In this document: positions 16,574 to 26,400 of the stretch, in pieces | How positions within the stretch are numbered: position 1 is the stretch's first letter | Layout of the letters: every line of letters begins with the position of its first letter | NCBI GenBank assembly: GCA_019694835.1 | Contig: JAIBBE010000040.1 | Location: forward strand, 1-64,000 | Direction of reading: 5' to 3' | DNA length: 64,000 bases | DNA from: Fimbriimonadaceae bacterium | GTDB lineage: Bacteria; Armatimonadota; Fimbriimonadia; Fimbriimonadales; Fimbriimonadaceae | Notes under the pieces: model-generated | Database searches by the model: none | What the model saw: only the letters and a program-made list of their open reading frames with translations | What the model was told of the DNA's origin: nothing | Translations under genes and position numbers: made by a program

Positions 16574-17764
16574 GTGGCCACCAACGTACGCGAGCAACCC
16601 AGAGCATTGGAGAAGAAACCGCTCGCAAAACCCCTGGTCGCCACTACGTTTCTGCTTCGCAATGCGCGCAAGACGACGCCCCTCGTCGCGGTCATCGTGC
16701 TTGCGGTGATGCTCATCTCGGGCATCGTCTCGATGATCAACTCGATTCCGCTGTCTATCCGAACCATCTACAGCTATTCCAAGCAGATGCTCGGCGTTAC
16801 CCCTCGCGGCGATCCATCGCAGACCCCGAAAATCCGGCAGCGCATCGAGAGCGAGGCTCCAGTTCCCCTCGACCGCGTCATCACCTGCCGAGCGAGTTCG
16901 GCGCAAGTTCGCAGCATCGTCGGAAAGTGGCCGTTCATCGTCATCGGTTTGGAACAGGCCGACATGCAGTACTACCTCGACCGCATGAACGCGCGAAGCA
17001 TCGAGGGGCGCCTTCCCGCGGCAGGAGCGGCGGAAGCTCTCATTAGCTCGCCAGTCGCGCGCAATCTCGGCCTGAAGATCGGCGACGTCTTGATCGGACC
17101 CGACAAGGACGAGGCCTACTCTCCCAAAGCGGTAAAATTGGTCGGCATTGCCAAGACAGAGGAATGGGTGATGCTCGCACCCATCGAGTACCACCGAGCC
17201 AATCATTTCCCGCCCATCGACCTGCTGATGGTGTTTGCCAAAAATCTCAGCGACCAGCAGGTGCTCGATTCTTGGGCGCTCAAAGCCTTCAAGGGTGAGC
17301 GTGCGCAGGTGTTCGCCTACCAGGAACTCGACAAGAACACCGAGGAAATGTTCAGCATTCTCTATAAGATATTGAACGTAGTGATCGGCACGTTGGTGCT
17401 CGTGATCACGCTCATGATGGCGATGTTGATGAACATCTACCAGTCGCAGCGACTGCAGGAATACGGCCTCCTTCAGGCCCTTGGCTATACCAAGAAACAG
17501 CTTTTGCGGCGGGCGATGGCCGAGTCGGTCGTGGTCGTCATTGGGGGCTGGGTGATCGGACTATTCGTCGCTTATGGCCTGCTCAACGTCGTCAAGGCCC
17601 AACTCATGGATCCACAGGCCTTTGCCCTCGACACGTTGGACCGGGTGGCTTTTCTATACACGGTTCCGGTTCCGATCGCCATTCTCTTGGCGGCGGGACT
17701 GACCGTTTGGGGGCGGTTCCGCAAGTTCGATCCGGTTGGAGTGGTCGAAAGGAGACTCGTTTGA
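16574..17764 (+). CDS. ABC transporter permease, FtsX/MacB type
   Basis: This inner-membrane permease of 396 residues has one N-terminal helix (about 35-60) and a periplasmic core. Three C-terminal helices follow, carrying the FtsX segment (QSQRLQEYGLLQALGYTKKQLLRRAMAES). The GTG start has GAGAGG just upstream and follows the DsbA-RibD stop by 6 nt. The stop overlaps the ATPase start (TTGA). The pair probably works in lipid, lipoprotein or peptide export. The substrate is not readable. Confidence 0.88.
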   Translation: MATNVREQPRALEKKPLAKPLVATTFLLRNARKTTPLVAVIVLAVMLISGIVSMINSIPLSIRTIYSYSKQMLGVTPRGDPSQTPKIRQRIESEAPVPLDRVITCRASSAQVRSIVGKWPFIVIGLEQADMQYYLDRMNARSIEGRLPAAGAAEALISSPVARNLGLKIGDVLIGPDKDEAYSPKAVKLVGIAKTEEWVMLAPIEYHRANHFPPIDLLMVFAKNLSDQQVLDSWALKAFKGERAQVFAYQELDKNTEEMFSILYKILNVVIGTLVLVITLMMAMLMNIYQSQRLQEYGLLQALGYTKKQLLRRAMAESVVVVIGGWVIGLFVAYGLLNVVKAQLMDPQAFALDTLDRVAFLYTVPVPIAILLAAGLTVWGRFRKFDPVGVVERRLV

Positions 17765-18432
17765 TTCGGGCCGAAGGTGCGAGCCTGGTCTACCAGGACC
17801 ACGGTCGCGAAGTCGCCGCTTGTCGGGAGATTGACCTCGAAGTGCATCGTGGGGAGTTCCTCGGCATCCTCGGCCCATCGGGGTCGGGAAAGTCAAGTCT
17901 TTTGTATATGTTGAGCGGCCTGAAAATGCCCACATCGGGACGCATTTTGGTTGATGAAGAGGATCTGTCCCGAATGGACGACGATCGTCGGAGCCGCCTT
18001 AGACTGTCGATGTTCGGCTTCGTCTTCCAGCATCCTCACCTGCTCGGCTATCTCAGCGCCATCGAGAATATCGTGCTGGCAGCGCCCGGGCACGAGATCG
18101 ATGCCGTCGCCGAAGCGCGCCGCCTCCTCGACGCACTCGGGCTCAGCGAGAAGGCGCATCGACTGCCCCACGAGCTCAGTGGCGGGGAGCGTCAGCGGGT
18201 GTGCGTGGCGCGCGCCCTCCTGGGCAATCCCCAGGTCATCTTTGCCGATGAACCGACCGCCGCTCTCGACCATGTGAACGGCGTTCACGTGGTCGAACTG
18301 CTGGACCGGCACCGCGAAGGGGGAGCCCTGGTGATGGTGACGCACGATCCGAGCATGCTCAAGGACGCCGACCGCATCGTTTCGATCAGCGACGGGTCGT
18401 TGGTCGAGTGCAACTGTCCTTCACAGGTATAG
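17761..18432 (+). CDS. ABC transporter ATP-binding protein, LolD/MacB type
   Basis: This 223-residue nucleotide-binding subunit partners the preceding permease. Walker A GPSGSGKS, the Q-loop region FVFQHPHL, signature LSGGERQRV, Walker B VIFADEPTAALD and the switch His in VTHD are all present. I chose the TTG at 17761: it overlaps the permease stop as TTGA and has AAAGGAG 7 nt upstream. A more upstream TTG would read through the permease end. Confidence 0.93.
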   Translation: MIRAEGASLVYQDHGREVAACREIDLEVHRGEFLGILGPSGSGKSSLLYMLSGLKMPTSGRILVDEEDLSRMDDDRRSRLRLSMFGFVFQHPHLLGYLSAIENIVLAAPGHEIDAVAEARRLLDALGLSEKAHRLPHELSGGERQRVCVARALLGNPQVIFADEPTAALDHVNGVHVVELLDRHREGGALVMVTHDPSMLKDADRIVSISDGSLVECNCPSQV

Positions 18433-18486
18433 GATGCAAGGTTTGGCCCATAGGCGCGGTCTCCCGGGAATCAGCAAAGAGTGCGA

Positions 18487-19473
18487 TTAGTAACGATAAA
18501 TGACAATAGACCGGTAGCGGCCTTGGCCAGCCGAGTCAATCTCGTACACCCCAAGTGCCAACTCATAACTTACGGTCACCTTTTCGCTGGTTCGAAAGAA
18601 CTCCAGCGCGGCGGATGCATCGGCAAATCCATTCTCACTGAAGTTGTTCGACAACGCTCCGTCCACATTCGCACGCATTGCCTCCGGAAGTTCGTCGATG
18701 GACATGCTGCCGACCCTGTTCGTTGCTAGCCCGCCATCTTTGGAGAGCATCCGGTCAATGTAAGTCGCCGCTGATTCACGAACAGCGCGTTCCTCAAGTT
18801 GAAGTCGCTCAGTAACCTCTGTCGACGCGACAGCGAGCAGGCTGGACTTTGCCATGGAAGTGTTCAGGACAGTGAACGTAAAGGTGAAGTCGGCGACCGT
18901 TTGGGATGGCGGCACCTGCAGTTTCGCGGTCGATGAGCCGAATCCGACCGGAGCTTTTTTCAGAAATGCGCGCTGATCGCTGTCATACGGAGACCTCCCG
19001 ACCAGGGCCAACCTAACACTGCGGTCCCTTCCTTTTATGGCCACGGCAGGGCTTGCAAACAAGCAGACGTTGCCGGTCATCTGCGAGGGATCGCCGACAG
19101 GTAGGGCCCTCCCGATTGCGCGGCAAAGTTTGCCACGGTCCTCGGCGGACAGGCTGTTCACAGATATCGTGCCGTTACCCTCCGTCAACTTGGCGAAGAT
19201 GCCGATCAAAGCCCCCTGATCACGAGCGACCGCCAAGGGTCCGGATTCCATGTCAAATACCACAAGCGCACCGTTCTTGACGACACCAACCAGTTTGCTT
19301 GAGGCATTGAATTCTCGAACAGCATCCTCTTGAGGCAAACGGCGAAGTTTCTCGACTACCGAGTTCACCACTGCTGGAGAACTTGATACAATCGCGACGT
19401 CTTTGAGGCCCTGCGGGGCTATCGAGGGAGCCTGGAGGATAGTAACAACCGCCATCCAGAGACCGGGTGTCAA
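18487..19473 (-). CDS. Secreted protein of unknown function
   Basis: The 328-residue protein is not recognised. The TTG at 19473 overlaps the upstream stop as TTGA and has GGAGGAG 7 nt before it. It gives MTPGLWMAVVTILQAPSIAPQ, a plausible signal peptide. An ATG at 19455 is the alternative. The rest is mixed alpha/beta with no repeats. It is the last gene of a four-gene overlapping operon. Confidence 0.75.
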   Translation of the reverse strand: MTPGLWMAVVTILQAPSIAPQGLKDVAIVSSSPAVVNSVVEKLRRLPQEDAVREFNASSKLVGVVKNGALVVFDMESGPLAVARDQGALIGIFAKLTEGNGTISVNSLSAEDRGKLCRAIGRALPVGDPSQMTGNVCLFASPAVAIKGRDRSVRLALVGRSPYDSDQRAFLKKAPVGFGSSTAKLQVPPSQTVADFTFTFTVLNTSMAKSSLLAVASTEVTERLQLEERAVRESAATYIDRMLSKDGGLATNRVGSMSIDELPEAMRANVDGALSNNFSENGFADASAALEFFRTSEKVTVSYELALGVYEIDSAGQGRYRSIVIYRY

Positions 19474-19961
19474 TTCCCTGCTCCTCCCCCACCTTCTTCC
19501 GAAACGATCGACCAAGTGCGAATTTCGTACTCACCTAGGTAATTGTTTGCGCTCAAACTGCGCAAGACAAAGGTCGTTTCGCCATCAACGGTCCGCTTCC
19601 ATTTCTCCCATCCCGACTCCCGATAGAACTTTGCCCAGAGGCTTGCTCCACTCATTGGCGGGATGGGCACCGCCTGCTGAAGCTGAGCAGTTGAGTGGAG
19701 GTCTTGCAACGTCCGAACTTTCAGGCTCCAGGTGGGGCCAGCCTCGGTGTCGCCTGTCACTGTGTAATGTGAATTGATCGTGACATTGAACTGCCAAATG
19801 AGAATGGCCGTTGTTGACCAGTTCTCATTTGAGGCCTTCTGATCCCAGATCTCAGTTTCTGGGGTGCTGGACGGATCCCAATGATATGAGTCCATCAACC
19901 AAGATTGTGCACTTGAGCCAATCGCCAACGAAAACAAACCCAGTGTCGCAAGAATTTTCAT
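19470..19961 (-). CDS. Small secreted protein of unknown function
   Basis: The 163-residue protein has a signal peptide (MKILATLGLFSLAIGSSAQ) and a tryptophan-rich, beta-looking mature part ending in a Gly-rich GGGGAGN. No family is recognised. Its ATG overlaps the methyltransferase stop (ATGA) and its stop overlaps the next start (TTGA), so it is translationally coupled on both sides. Confidence 0.78.
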   Translation of the reverse strand: MKILATLGLFSLAIGSSAQSWLMDSYHWDPSSTPETEIWDQKASNENWSTTAILIWQFNVTINSHYTVTGDTEAGPTWSLKVRTLQDLHSTAQLQQAVPIPPMSGASLWAKFYRESGWEKWKRTVDGETTFVLRSLSANNYLGEYEIRTWSIVSEEGGGGAGN

Positions 19962-20617
19962 GCTTCAATACTAGCAACGGGGGGGGCAAATGTCAAGGAC
20001 TTTGTGAGCAAATCCTTGAGTTCCGTGTTACCTCTTGGGGCAAGGGCTACGTAACGTTTGCGAGCGACGATGTGGAAGACGTGCCAGTGCTTCGGTTCGC
20101 GCATGGCGGTTTCCCCGTCTCGCTCGGCCTCTTCCCAGTGCAGGACGTCGAAGTCGGTTAAGTCGGCAGAGAGCGAATCAGCGTCGTGCACCGTGTACCC
20201 CCGTGATGCCCAATCGTCATGCACACCCAAGAACTGCCCAGCGAAAAGCGTCCCTGGCTTCATAGATGCGGCAAGCCGGATCCAGAACGTTCGAAAGGCC
20301 CCTGGTTCGAGAAAGAACAGGCTGAAGCCAGCGACCACGACATCGGCGACGGGCAGGTCGATCTCCTCGAACCGACCCGGTAGGTACGTCAGCCGAGGAT
20401 GTTCCCCCACGCGTGAGGCAACGATCTGAAGGGCTTCTTCGTCGCCGTCGTTGGCAATGACCGAGAAGCCCTTGTCGAGGAACCACCGAACGCCATGACC
20501 GACGCCGCAACCCAGTTCGAGCGCAACACCCTCGCTCGGCAGATGGGGTTCGAGTTCTCCATAGATCGGATGGAGTGGCTTGTCGAGGGTGGCTTGGTAA
20601 TATTCGGACCAGCTCAA
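19958..20617 (-). CDS. Class I SAM-dependent methyltransferase
   Basis: The 219-residue enzyme has SAM-binding motif I ALELGCGVGHGVRWFL, acidic motif NDGDEEAL and motif LPVADVVVAGFSLFFL. This resembles the TehB/methyltransferase-11 type that modifies small molecules. It starts at TTG (20617) inside the stop of the ComEA-like gene (TTGA overlap), and its stop overlaps the next ATG. A weak 3' extension past the Rossmann fold has no recognised domain. Confidence 0.88.
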   Translation of the reverse strand: MSWSEYYQATLDKPLHPIYGELEPHLPSEGVALELGCGVGHGVRWFLDKGFSVIANDGDEEALQIVASRVGEHPRLTYLPGRFEEIDLPVADVVVAGFSLFFLEPGAFRTFWIRLAASMKPGTLFAGQFLGVHDDWASRGYTVHDADSLSADLTDFDVLHWEEAERDGETAMREPKHWHVFHIVARKRYVALAPRGNTELKDLLTKSLTFAPPVASIEA

Positions 20618-21204
20618 AGCTTCAAATACGGGCGCATCTTCTCCATCTTCTTCGGCCCGATTCCCTTGACTTCCATGAGTTCGTCAACTGACTTGAATCC
20701 GCCATGCGTCTGGCGATACTCAATGATCTTCGCGGCTGTCGCGGGGCCGACACCGGGAAGTTCTTCGAGTTGAGTAGCGTCAGCACTATTGAGTGCGATG
20801 GCTCCTCCTGGCGCGACGGCAGTCGATGCCCCTTTGGACGCCTCGGGAACCGTTACGCCGCCAACACCACCATCGTCCTTGGAAGCCACCGTGATCTGCA
20901 TTCCATCGACGACCTTCTGGGCGAGGTTGATGCCGGTGAGATCGGCGTCCTCGGTAGGGCCTCCCGCTTTGGCAATCGCGTCGTTGACGCGCTCGGAACT
21001 GCGGAGCTTGATGAGGCCCGGTTTTTTCACGGACCCGACCACATGAACCAGCGCCTCACCATCGGCGGTCACCACGCCCTGGGTCATTTCAATGGGCGCA
21101 GGCTTACCCAGATATCGGCTTCCCACAAAGCCCGTTCCAGCAAGTCCGATGGCCGCCAGTGCGACCAAACCGATCTTCTGCTTGTCCCTCTTCCCGGCCA
21201 ACAT
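20614..21204 (-). CDS. ComEA-like SLBB and helix-hairpin-helix DNA-binding protein
   Basis: Membrane-anchored DNA receptors of this type bind incoming DNA during transformation. An N-terminal helix (GLVALAAIGLAGTGFVGSRYL) is followed by an SLBB domain (VHVVGSVKKPGLIKL ... GMQITV). A Gly-rich linker leads to a C-terminal HhH pair (NSADATQLEELPGVGPATAAKI, KGIGPKKMEKMRPYL). The ATG at 21204 is used; a GTG at 21219 is possible. It heads a four-gene run with 4-nt overlaps. No other competence gene is in the window. Confidence 0.9.
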   Translation of the reverse strand: MLAGKRDKQKIGLVALAAIGLAGTGFVGSRYLGKPAPIEMTQGVVTADGEALVHVVGSVKKPGLIKLRSSERVNDAIAKAGGPTEDADLTGINLAQKVVDGMQITVASKDDGGVGGVTVPEASKGASTAVAPGGAIALNSADATQLEELPGVGPATAAKIIEYRQTHGGFKSVDELMEVKGIGPKKMEKMRPYLKL

Positions 21205-21333
21205 GGATGAAGTGTACACCGATTTTTGCGGGGAATCGCTAGCTCTGGGAGCAAATTTCGCTCATGGCTTTGCGTGCTGTCTCATGGAGTCTAAGCCCGC
21301 GGCTTGCATGCCATCGCAGAGACCGGCTTTGAA

Positions 21334-22017
21334 TCACCGTCCCATTAGAATCCGCATCGCGCCGTCGATAACAGGAACGAGGATCGCGCCCACGAAATTG
21401 AATCCGCTGAACTGTCCGGAGAGGATCAGAAACAGGAGCACGAACGATCCGATTTGGATGTTCCATCTCGTCCAACCCAGTCGCGTCCGTTCGGGCAGGA
21501 ACGTGCCAAGCAACCACATGCCATCCAGTGGCCCGAGCGGAATGAGGTTGAAGAAACACAGGCCCAAGTTCACGATAACGCCCATGACGAAGAAGTAGGC
21601 GACGAGTTCGTTTCGCAAGAGGCTCGGGTCCGTCATCAACAGAATTCTGAAGACCAGTGCGTAAACGATCGCCTGAAGCAGGTTGCTGAGCGGACCGGCA
21701 AATACGGCCATGAAGTGGTCCCAGCGGGGATTGCGCATCTTACGCGGGTCCATGGGAACCGGCTTTCCCCAAGCGATCCCATAACCCGTGAGGGCCATGA
21801 AGAACAGCATGATCGTGCCAAGTGGATCGAGGTGCGCGATGGGGTTGAGGGTGACGCGGCCATAGATGCTCGGCGTAGGATCGCCGGCTGCGTCGGCAAG
21901 CTTGGCATGGGCATATTCGTGGATCGTGAATCCTAGGAGGACGACGAAGATGCCGATCATGAACTTGGCCGGGTCGAAGCCTGCGCCAATCTGGGCGAGC
22001 AAGTTCAACTCTCCCAC
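21334..22017 (-). CDS. Site-2 protease-family (M50) membrane metallopeptidase
   Basis: This intramembrane zinc protease of 227 residues has the HEYAH motif (33-37) in its first helix and the third-ligand motif NLIPLGPLDG late in the chain. It resembles the short, PDZ-free M50 proteins of bacteria. The start overlaps lysA by 13 nt, so the two are coupled. Its substrate is unknown. Confidence 0.9.
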   Translation of the reverse strand: MGELNLLAQIGAGFDPAKFMIGIFVVLLGFTIHEYAHAKLADAAGDPTPSIYGRVTLNPIAHLDPLGTIMLFFMALTGYGIAWGKPVPMDPRKMRNPRWDHFMAVFAGPLSNLLQAIVYALVFRILLMTDPSLLRNELVAYFFVMGVIVNLGLCFFNLIPLGPLDGMWLLGTFLPERTRLGWTRWNIQIGSFVLLFLILSGQFSGFNFVGAILVPVIDGAMRILMGR

Positions 22018-23354
22018 TCCGGCAATATCTCACGAGCCAGCATCTCATCCCACGTGTCTCGTCGCTGTACGAGCACCGGTTTTCCATCCTCACGAATCAG
22101 GACGGTGGCGGGCCGGGGGTACCGGTTGTAATTGCTGGCCATTGATGCGTTATACGCCCCGGTGGTCAGGACTTGCACGAGGTCCCCCTGCTGGATGTTC
22201 TCGGGAAGGCTCACGTCCTTGAAGAGCGTATCCGTCTCGCAGTGCCGCCCCGAAATCGTAAACGTACTGTGGGGAGCATCCGCGATCGGTTCCGGCTCGG
22301 ATTCGCTGAAGCCGATGAGCTTCTGGCTGTCTTGAACGAGCAACGCGGTGTATCGGGCCCCGTACAGGGCTGGCCGAGGATTATCCGAGAGCCCGCCGTC
22401 CACGCAGACGTAGGTCCGTTGACGGCCGTCCCCGATGGGGACGGTCTTCACCGTGCCAACCCGGTAGAGCGTCACGCCGGATTCAGCGATTAAGGACCTC
22501 CCGGGTTCGTGCACGAGTCGAGGCTCAAGCCCAAACTCAGTGACGATCCGGTGAACAGCTGTCGAAATCTGGCGATAGTAGGTCGCGACGTCGACGGGCT
22601 CTTCGTTCGTATACCGAACCCCGAGTCCGCCGCCGACGTTGATCACATGGGTGACGAATCGCTGATCGGCGTTCGCCCACATCTTCGCGGCAAAGGCAGC
22701 CAAGATCTCAGCCCCCGCCCGCTGTGCCGATTCATCGAGCAACTGCGAACCCACGTGGCAGTGAAATCCCTTTAGGGGCAAACTGAGCCCGGTCGCCACA
22801 CGCACCGCGCGAGAAGCGGCCCCGTTGGCGATATTGAAGCCGAATTTGGTGTCTGCCTGCCCCGTGGAGATCTTCTCATGAGTAATCGGGTCGACTCCAG
22901 GCGCCAGTCGCAAAACGATATCTGGGCAACGGTATCTCTGGGCCAGGGCGAAAATACGGTTGAGTTCGTCGAAATTGTCGACGATAATCTCGTTGACTCC
23001 GACCTGCATCGCAAACTCAATCTCTTCCTCGGACTTGTTGTTCCCGTGCAGATGACAGCGATTGGCCCGGACTCCAGCAGCCAGAGCCGCCCTGAGCTCT
23101 CCTTCGCTTGCAGCATCAATAAGGCACCCCTCTTGGGCGGCAATCGCGAGAACGGCGAGGGTCGAATTGGCCTTGCTGGCAAAACTGATCTCGGCTCCCG
23201 GATAGGCCGATTCAGCCGCCGCTCGATGCTCTCGGATGCGGGCGCGAAAGTGCGCTTCGTCGATGACGTAGAGTGGGGTCCCGTAGGTTCCGGCAAGTTC
23301 CTTGGCTAAGTCATCCGGCAAGATAAACCGGCGCTCGCCCGATGGCGAATCCAT
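22005..23354 (-). CDS. lysA: Diaminopimelate decarboxylase
   Basis: LysA is the PLP enzyme that makes lysine from meso-diaminopimelate. The 449-residue protein has PLP Lys61 (SFASKANSTLA), the glycine-rich phosphate loop GGGLGVRY, HEPGRSLI and CVDGGLSDNPRPALYGARY. CATAAT lies 7 nt before the ATG with no Shine-Dalgarno. No lysine riboswitch is seen, because the upstream region is an R2 repeat. Confidence 0.95.
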   Translation of the reverse strand: MDSPSGERRFILPDDLAKELAGTYGTPLYVIDEAHFRARIREHRAAAESAYPGAEISFASKANSTLAVLAIAAQEGCLIDAASEGELRAALAAGVRANRCHLHGNNKSEEEIEFAMQVGVNEIIVDNFDELNRIFALAQRYRCPDIVLRLAPGVDPITHEKISTGQADTKFGFNIANGAASRAVRVATGLSLPLKGFHCHVGSQLLDESAQRAGAEILAAFAAKMWANADQRFVTHVINVGGGLGVRYTNEEPVDVATYYRQISTAVHRIVTEFGLEPRLVHEPGRSLIAESGVTLYRVGTVKTVPIGDGRQRTYVCVDGGLSDNPRPALYGARYTALLVQDSQKLIGFSESEPEPIADAPHSTFTISGRHCETDTLFKDVSLPENIQQGDLVQVLTTGAYNASMASNYNRYPRPATVLIREDGKPVLVQRRDTWDEMLAREILPEWES

Positions 23355-23394
23355 TGCAGGGATTATGGACGACGCTTGCCGTCCGTGGTCCGGT

Positions 23395-23436
23395 CCCCCT
23401 CTCCATTCCGATGGAGAGGGGGTAAGGAGGTGAGGT
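23395..23436. repeat. R2 hairpin repeat
   Basis: The stem CCCCCTCTCCAT is closed by TCCG and pairs with ATGGAGAGGGGG. It lies between lysA and the stop of the metallopeptidase gene. It could stop transcription, but lacks a T tract. Confidence 0.8.
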
Positions 23437-23440
23437 CCGA

Positions 23441-26400
23441 CTAGTCGTCGCCGATGTTTCCGTATTGCGACGACAGGATCGCGTAATCCGCGATGTCCAC
23501 GGCGTCGTCGCCGTTCAGGTCGGCGTCGATGTTCCAGTTCCCGTCGCCGGGAGCGGAATTGTAGGCGGTCGAGAGGATGGCGTAATCACCGATTCCGACT
23601 TCGTTGTCTCCATCGCAGTCACCGTTGCGGCAGGCGAAGTTCACCGAAACCGCACCGGTAGCCGAGATCGAGACACTGCCGCGTCGCCGTTTAAGCCAGT
23701 GGCTCGGCTTGCAGTAGATGTCGTAAGTTCCCGGTCCCACCGTGGTGTAGAACGCATAGGCACCGGTCGAAGACAGGTTCAGCGTCCTCGTGTCGAGATT
23801 GACGGCTCCACCAACGTTGCGGATTTCGAACTCCACGCTCGGTATCGTCCGATCTCCGACATAGTCGGCGAGCGTCACCGTACCGGAAATCGCTCTGCCC
23901 ACGATAATGCCGTTGCTATAACCGAAGGTGTCGAGACCCGACATGTTTCGTGCCACGACCGTGATGTAATAGGTCGTGCCCAAGTTCATGGTGAGGCCGG
24001 TCAGGGTGTGGTCGAAGACATCAACGTCTCCGGTCGGGTGCCATATCCAGTCTTGCTCGTTGCCGAGGCCGGCAGCAGTTCCAACCCGCGTCCAATAGCC
24101 GGCGATACAGCCATCGGGTTCGCTCGACGTCGCCACGAAGTGGAGCTGCGTCGTGCTCGATGTCGAGACGCCATCGTCGGTCACGGTGACCGCACCGGGA
24201 GCCGTCGCATCCCATGCGATGATGCCGTCGGTGTAGGCCCACGTGTCATAGCCCTCGATGTTGCGGGCCACGACCGTCACGTAGTAGGTCGTGTTGGCGT
24301 TCATCGTCAGGCCGGTGAAGGTGTAGTCGAAGCTCGTTTGGTTGTTCGCGGCGTGGAACACCCAGTCCTGCTCGTCGCCGGCCCCTTGCGAAGTGCCAAC
24401 CCTCGTCCAGTAGCCCATGATACTGCTGTCGTAGTCTTGGGCCGTGGCATAGACATGCAGTTGTGACGAGCTGTTCTGACAGGAACCGTCGTCGGTTGCC
24501 GTGCAGAAATCGGGGGCGTCTGTGTCCTCGATCACGTTGCGGGTGATTTGGGTTGCCGTTCCCGACTCTGCTGGCTCAAGCAACTGCCAAGCACCGTCGG
24601 ATCGATAGTGACCCGCCGTGATCGTGTAGTTGCCATAGACGAAGTTGGGCGCAGCCGGGTTGTAGCCCGTCTGATCGGCGGTGATCCAGATGTTCCGGAT
24701 ATCGCCGGAAGCAATCGGCGTGTTGTTCCCGTCACCGCCGAATTGGCCGATATCTTGACCGGCCGGACCCCGGAGCCAGACGTAGAGACCGTTAAGATTG
24801 TAGTTGCGCGACGAGTAGTTCTTCACGTCGAACGAACCACGTCCGTAGCCGCCGTAGTACCAGGTACCGGTATAGGCCGCCGTGCCGTCGTAGATGCCCA
24901 GGGCCGGATAGTTAATCGGCTGAGTCATGCCGTGAACCTGCATGAGGCCATTGATCTTCGGGTTCTGAACGTCGACGATGGAATGCCAGCCGTCGAAGAA
25001 CTCTTGGACCGAATACGGTCGGTGTCCACCCGTCGTGTAGTTGCGCATGGAGTTGAAGATCTCGTCGTCACCCAACGTTGACCAATCGTACGGGTCCGTC
25101 GTCGAGTTTCGACCATCGTCGATGTCCAGCATGAAGGAAAGGACTGCGGATTCCGTATCGTAACCCCAGTTCGGGCTGTTGCTGAGACCGTCCGAATTGC
25201 CGTTGGCTGAACCGTTGCCGTCCCAGTTGGCGTCGCAATCGAAGGTGATCAGGTTGCCCGGATCATAGCTGTTGTAGATCCAGTCGTTGCCTTGGGCCGT
25301 GCAGCAGTAGTAGGTGCCAAAGCCCTCGGTCCAAGCGAGTCCCGTCGTGTAGTGGCCCGTGAACGAGTGGGCTCCGCCCGTTCCTGGAGGCCACTGGACG
25401 TCGGAGAAGAGTCCGTCGTGCATGCTGTGACCGTACTCGTGCATCGTCACATCGATGGACGAAACGTCGGAATCTTCTAGGAAGATTCTGTTTTCGGAAG
25501 TCCGATAGTAGCTTCCATCGGTGCTGCCGATGTACCACTGGCAATAGGTGAGGCGGTTGTCGAAGAGGATTCCCGAATAGTAGTTCCAGTGCTGCCACGC
25601 GGTGGTCATGTCATCGCAGATCTGGAATGCCCGCTCGTTGTTATCGGACACTCCGTTGGTGCCCCAGTCCGCAAAGTAGCTCGGCGCGTTGAACGTGCCC
25701 GAGCCGATGTCGGGCCAGATGACTGCAGTCGCGGTTGCGTAGCCTGAAGTCCCACCCAGATTGTGGACCTGGACGCGCGTATTCTCGGAAATGAAAACGA
25801 GATAGACGTCGGCGGTTCCTGAGAAAAGATCGTCTGCGTTGTCGAACGTGAGCGAGTAGTTGCCGGAGGCGTCTGCGGTGTCTCGGGCGAGGAAGTCGTC
25901 GGCCCCGATTGTGTCGTCGTCCCAGGCTTCGACCCACGAGCCGTAGCCCGCATGAAGGGTGCCATCGGTGTGGCGGTATCGCCACGTTCCATTGACGGTA
26001 ACCGAGGCTTGAATGCCCGGGTTTGTCTCGTTATCGAGCGGCACGCCGTAAGGATCGGTGCGGCCCGTGAATCGGCCCGGCAGTGGCGGCGCGCCGACGT
26101 CTCGAGGCTGGGGAAGGTCGAACTCGTCACCAACTTGAGGCGCCGGCAACCCTTCTTGCGGCTCGATCTTGACCTTCGGCTTCTCGGTCGTCAAGGAAAG
26201 CGCGCTTCCGTCACTGGTGATGTAGAGGGATCGGCGCTGACCGAAGCGGTAGGCATCGTCGCCCGCGATCACTTGGACCGTGACCTCGAAGGCTCCCTCT
26301 CCCTCAACGCTGATCTGGGAGTCCCACGCATAGCCCTTTTTGGCCGTCATGGTTCCTGAGTCAGCGGATTTTCCGCCGACGAGACGCACCCCCCGCGGAA

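Noticed and set aside
23355..23440. Lysine riboswitch before lysA
   Set aside because: The upstream segment is an R2 repeat with a simple hairpin. There is no multi-helix aptamer, and a -10-like hexamer lies 7 nt from the start.
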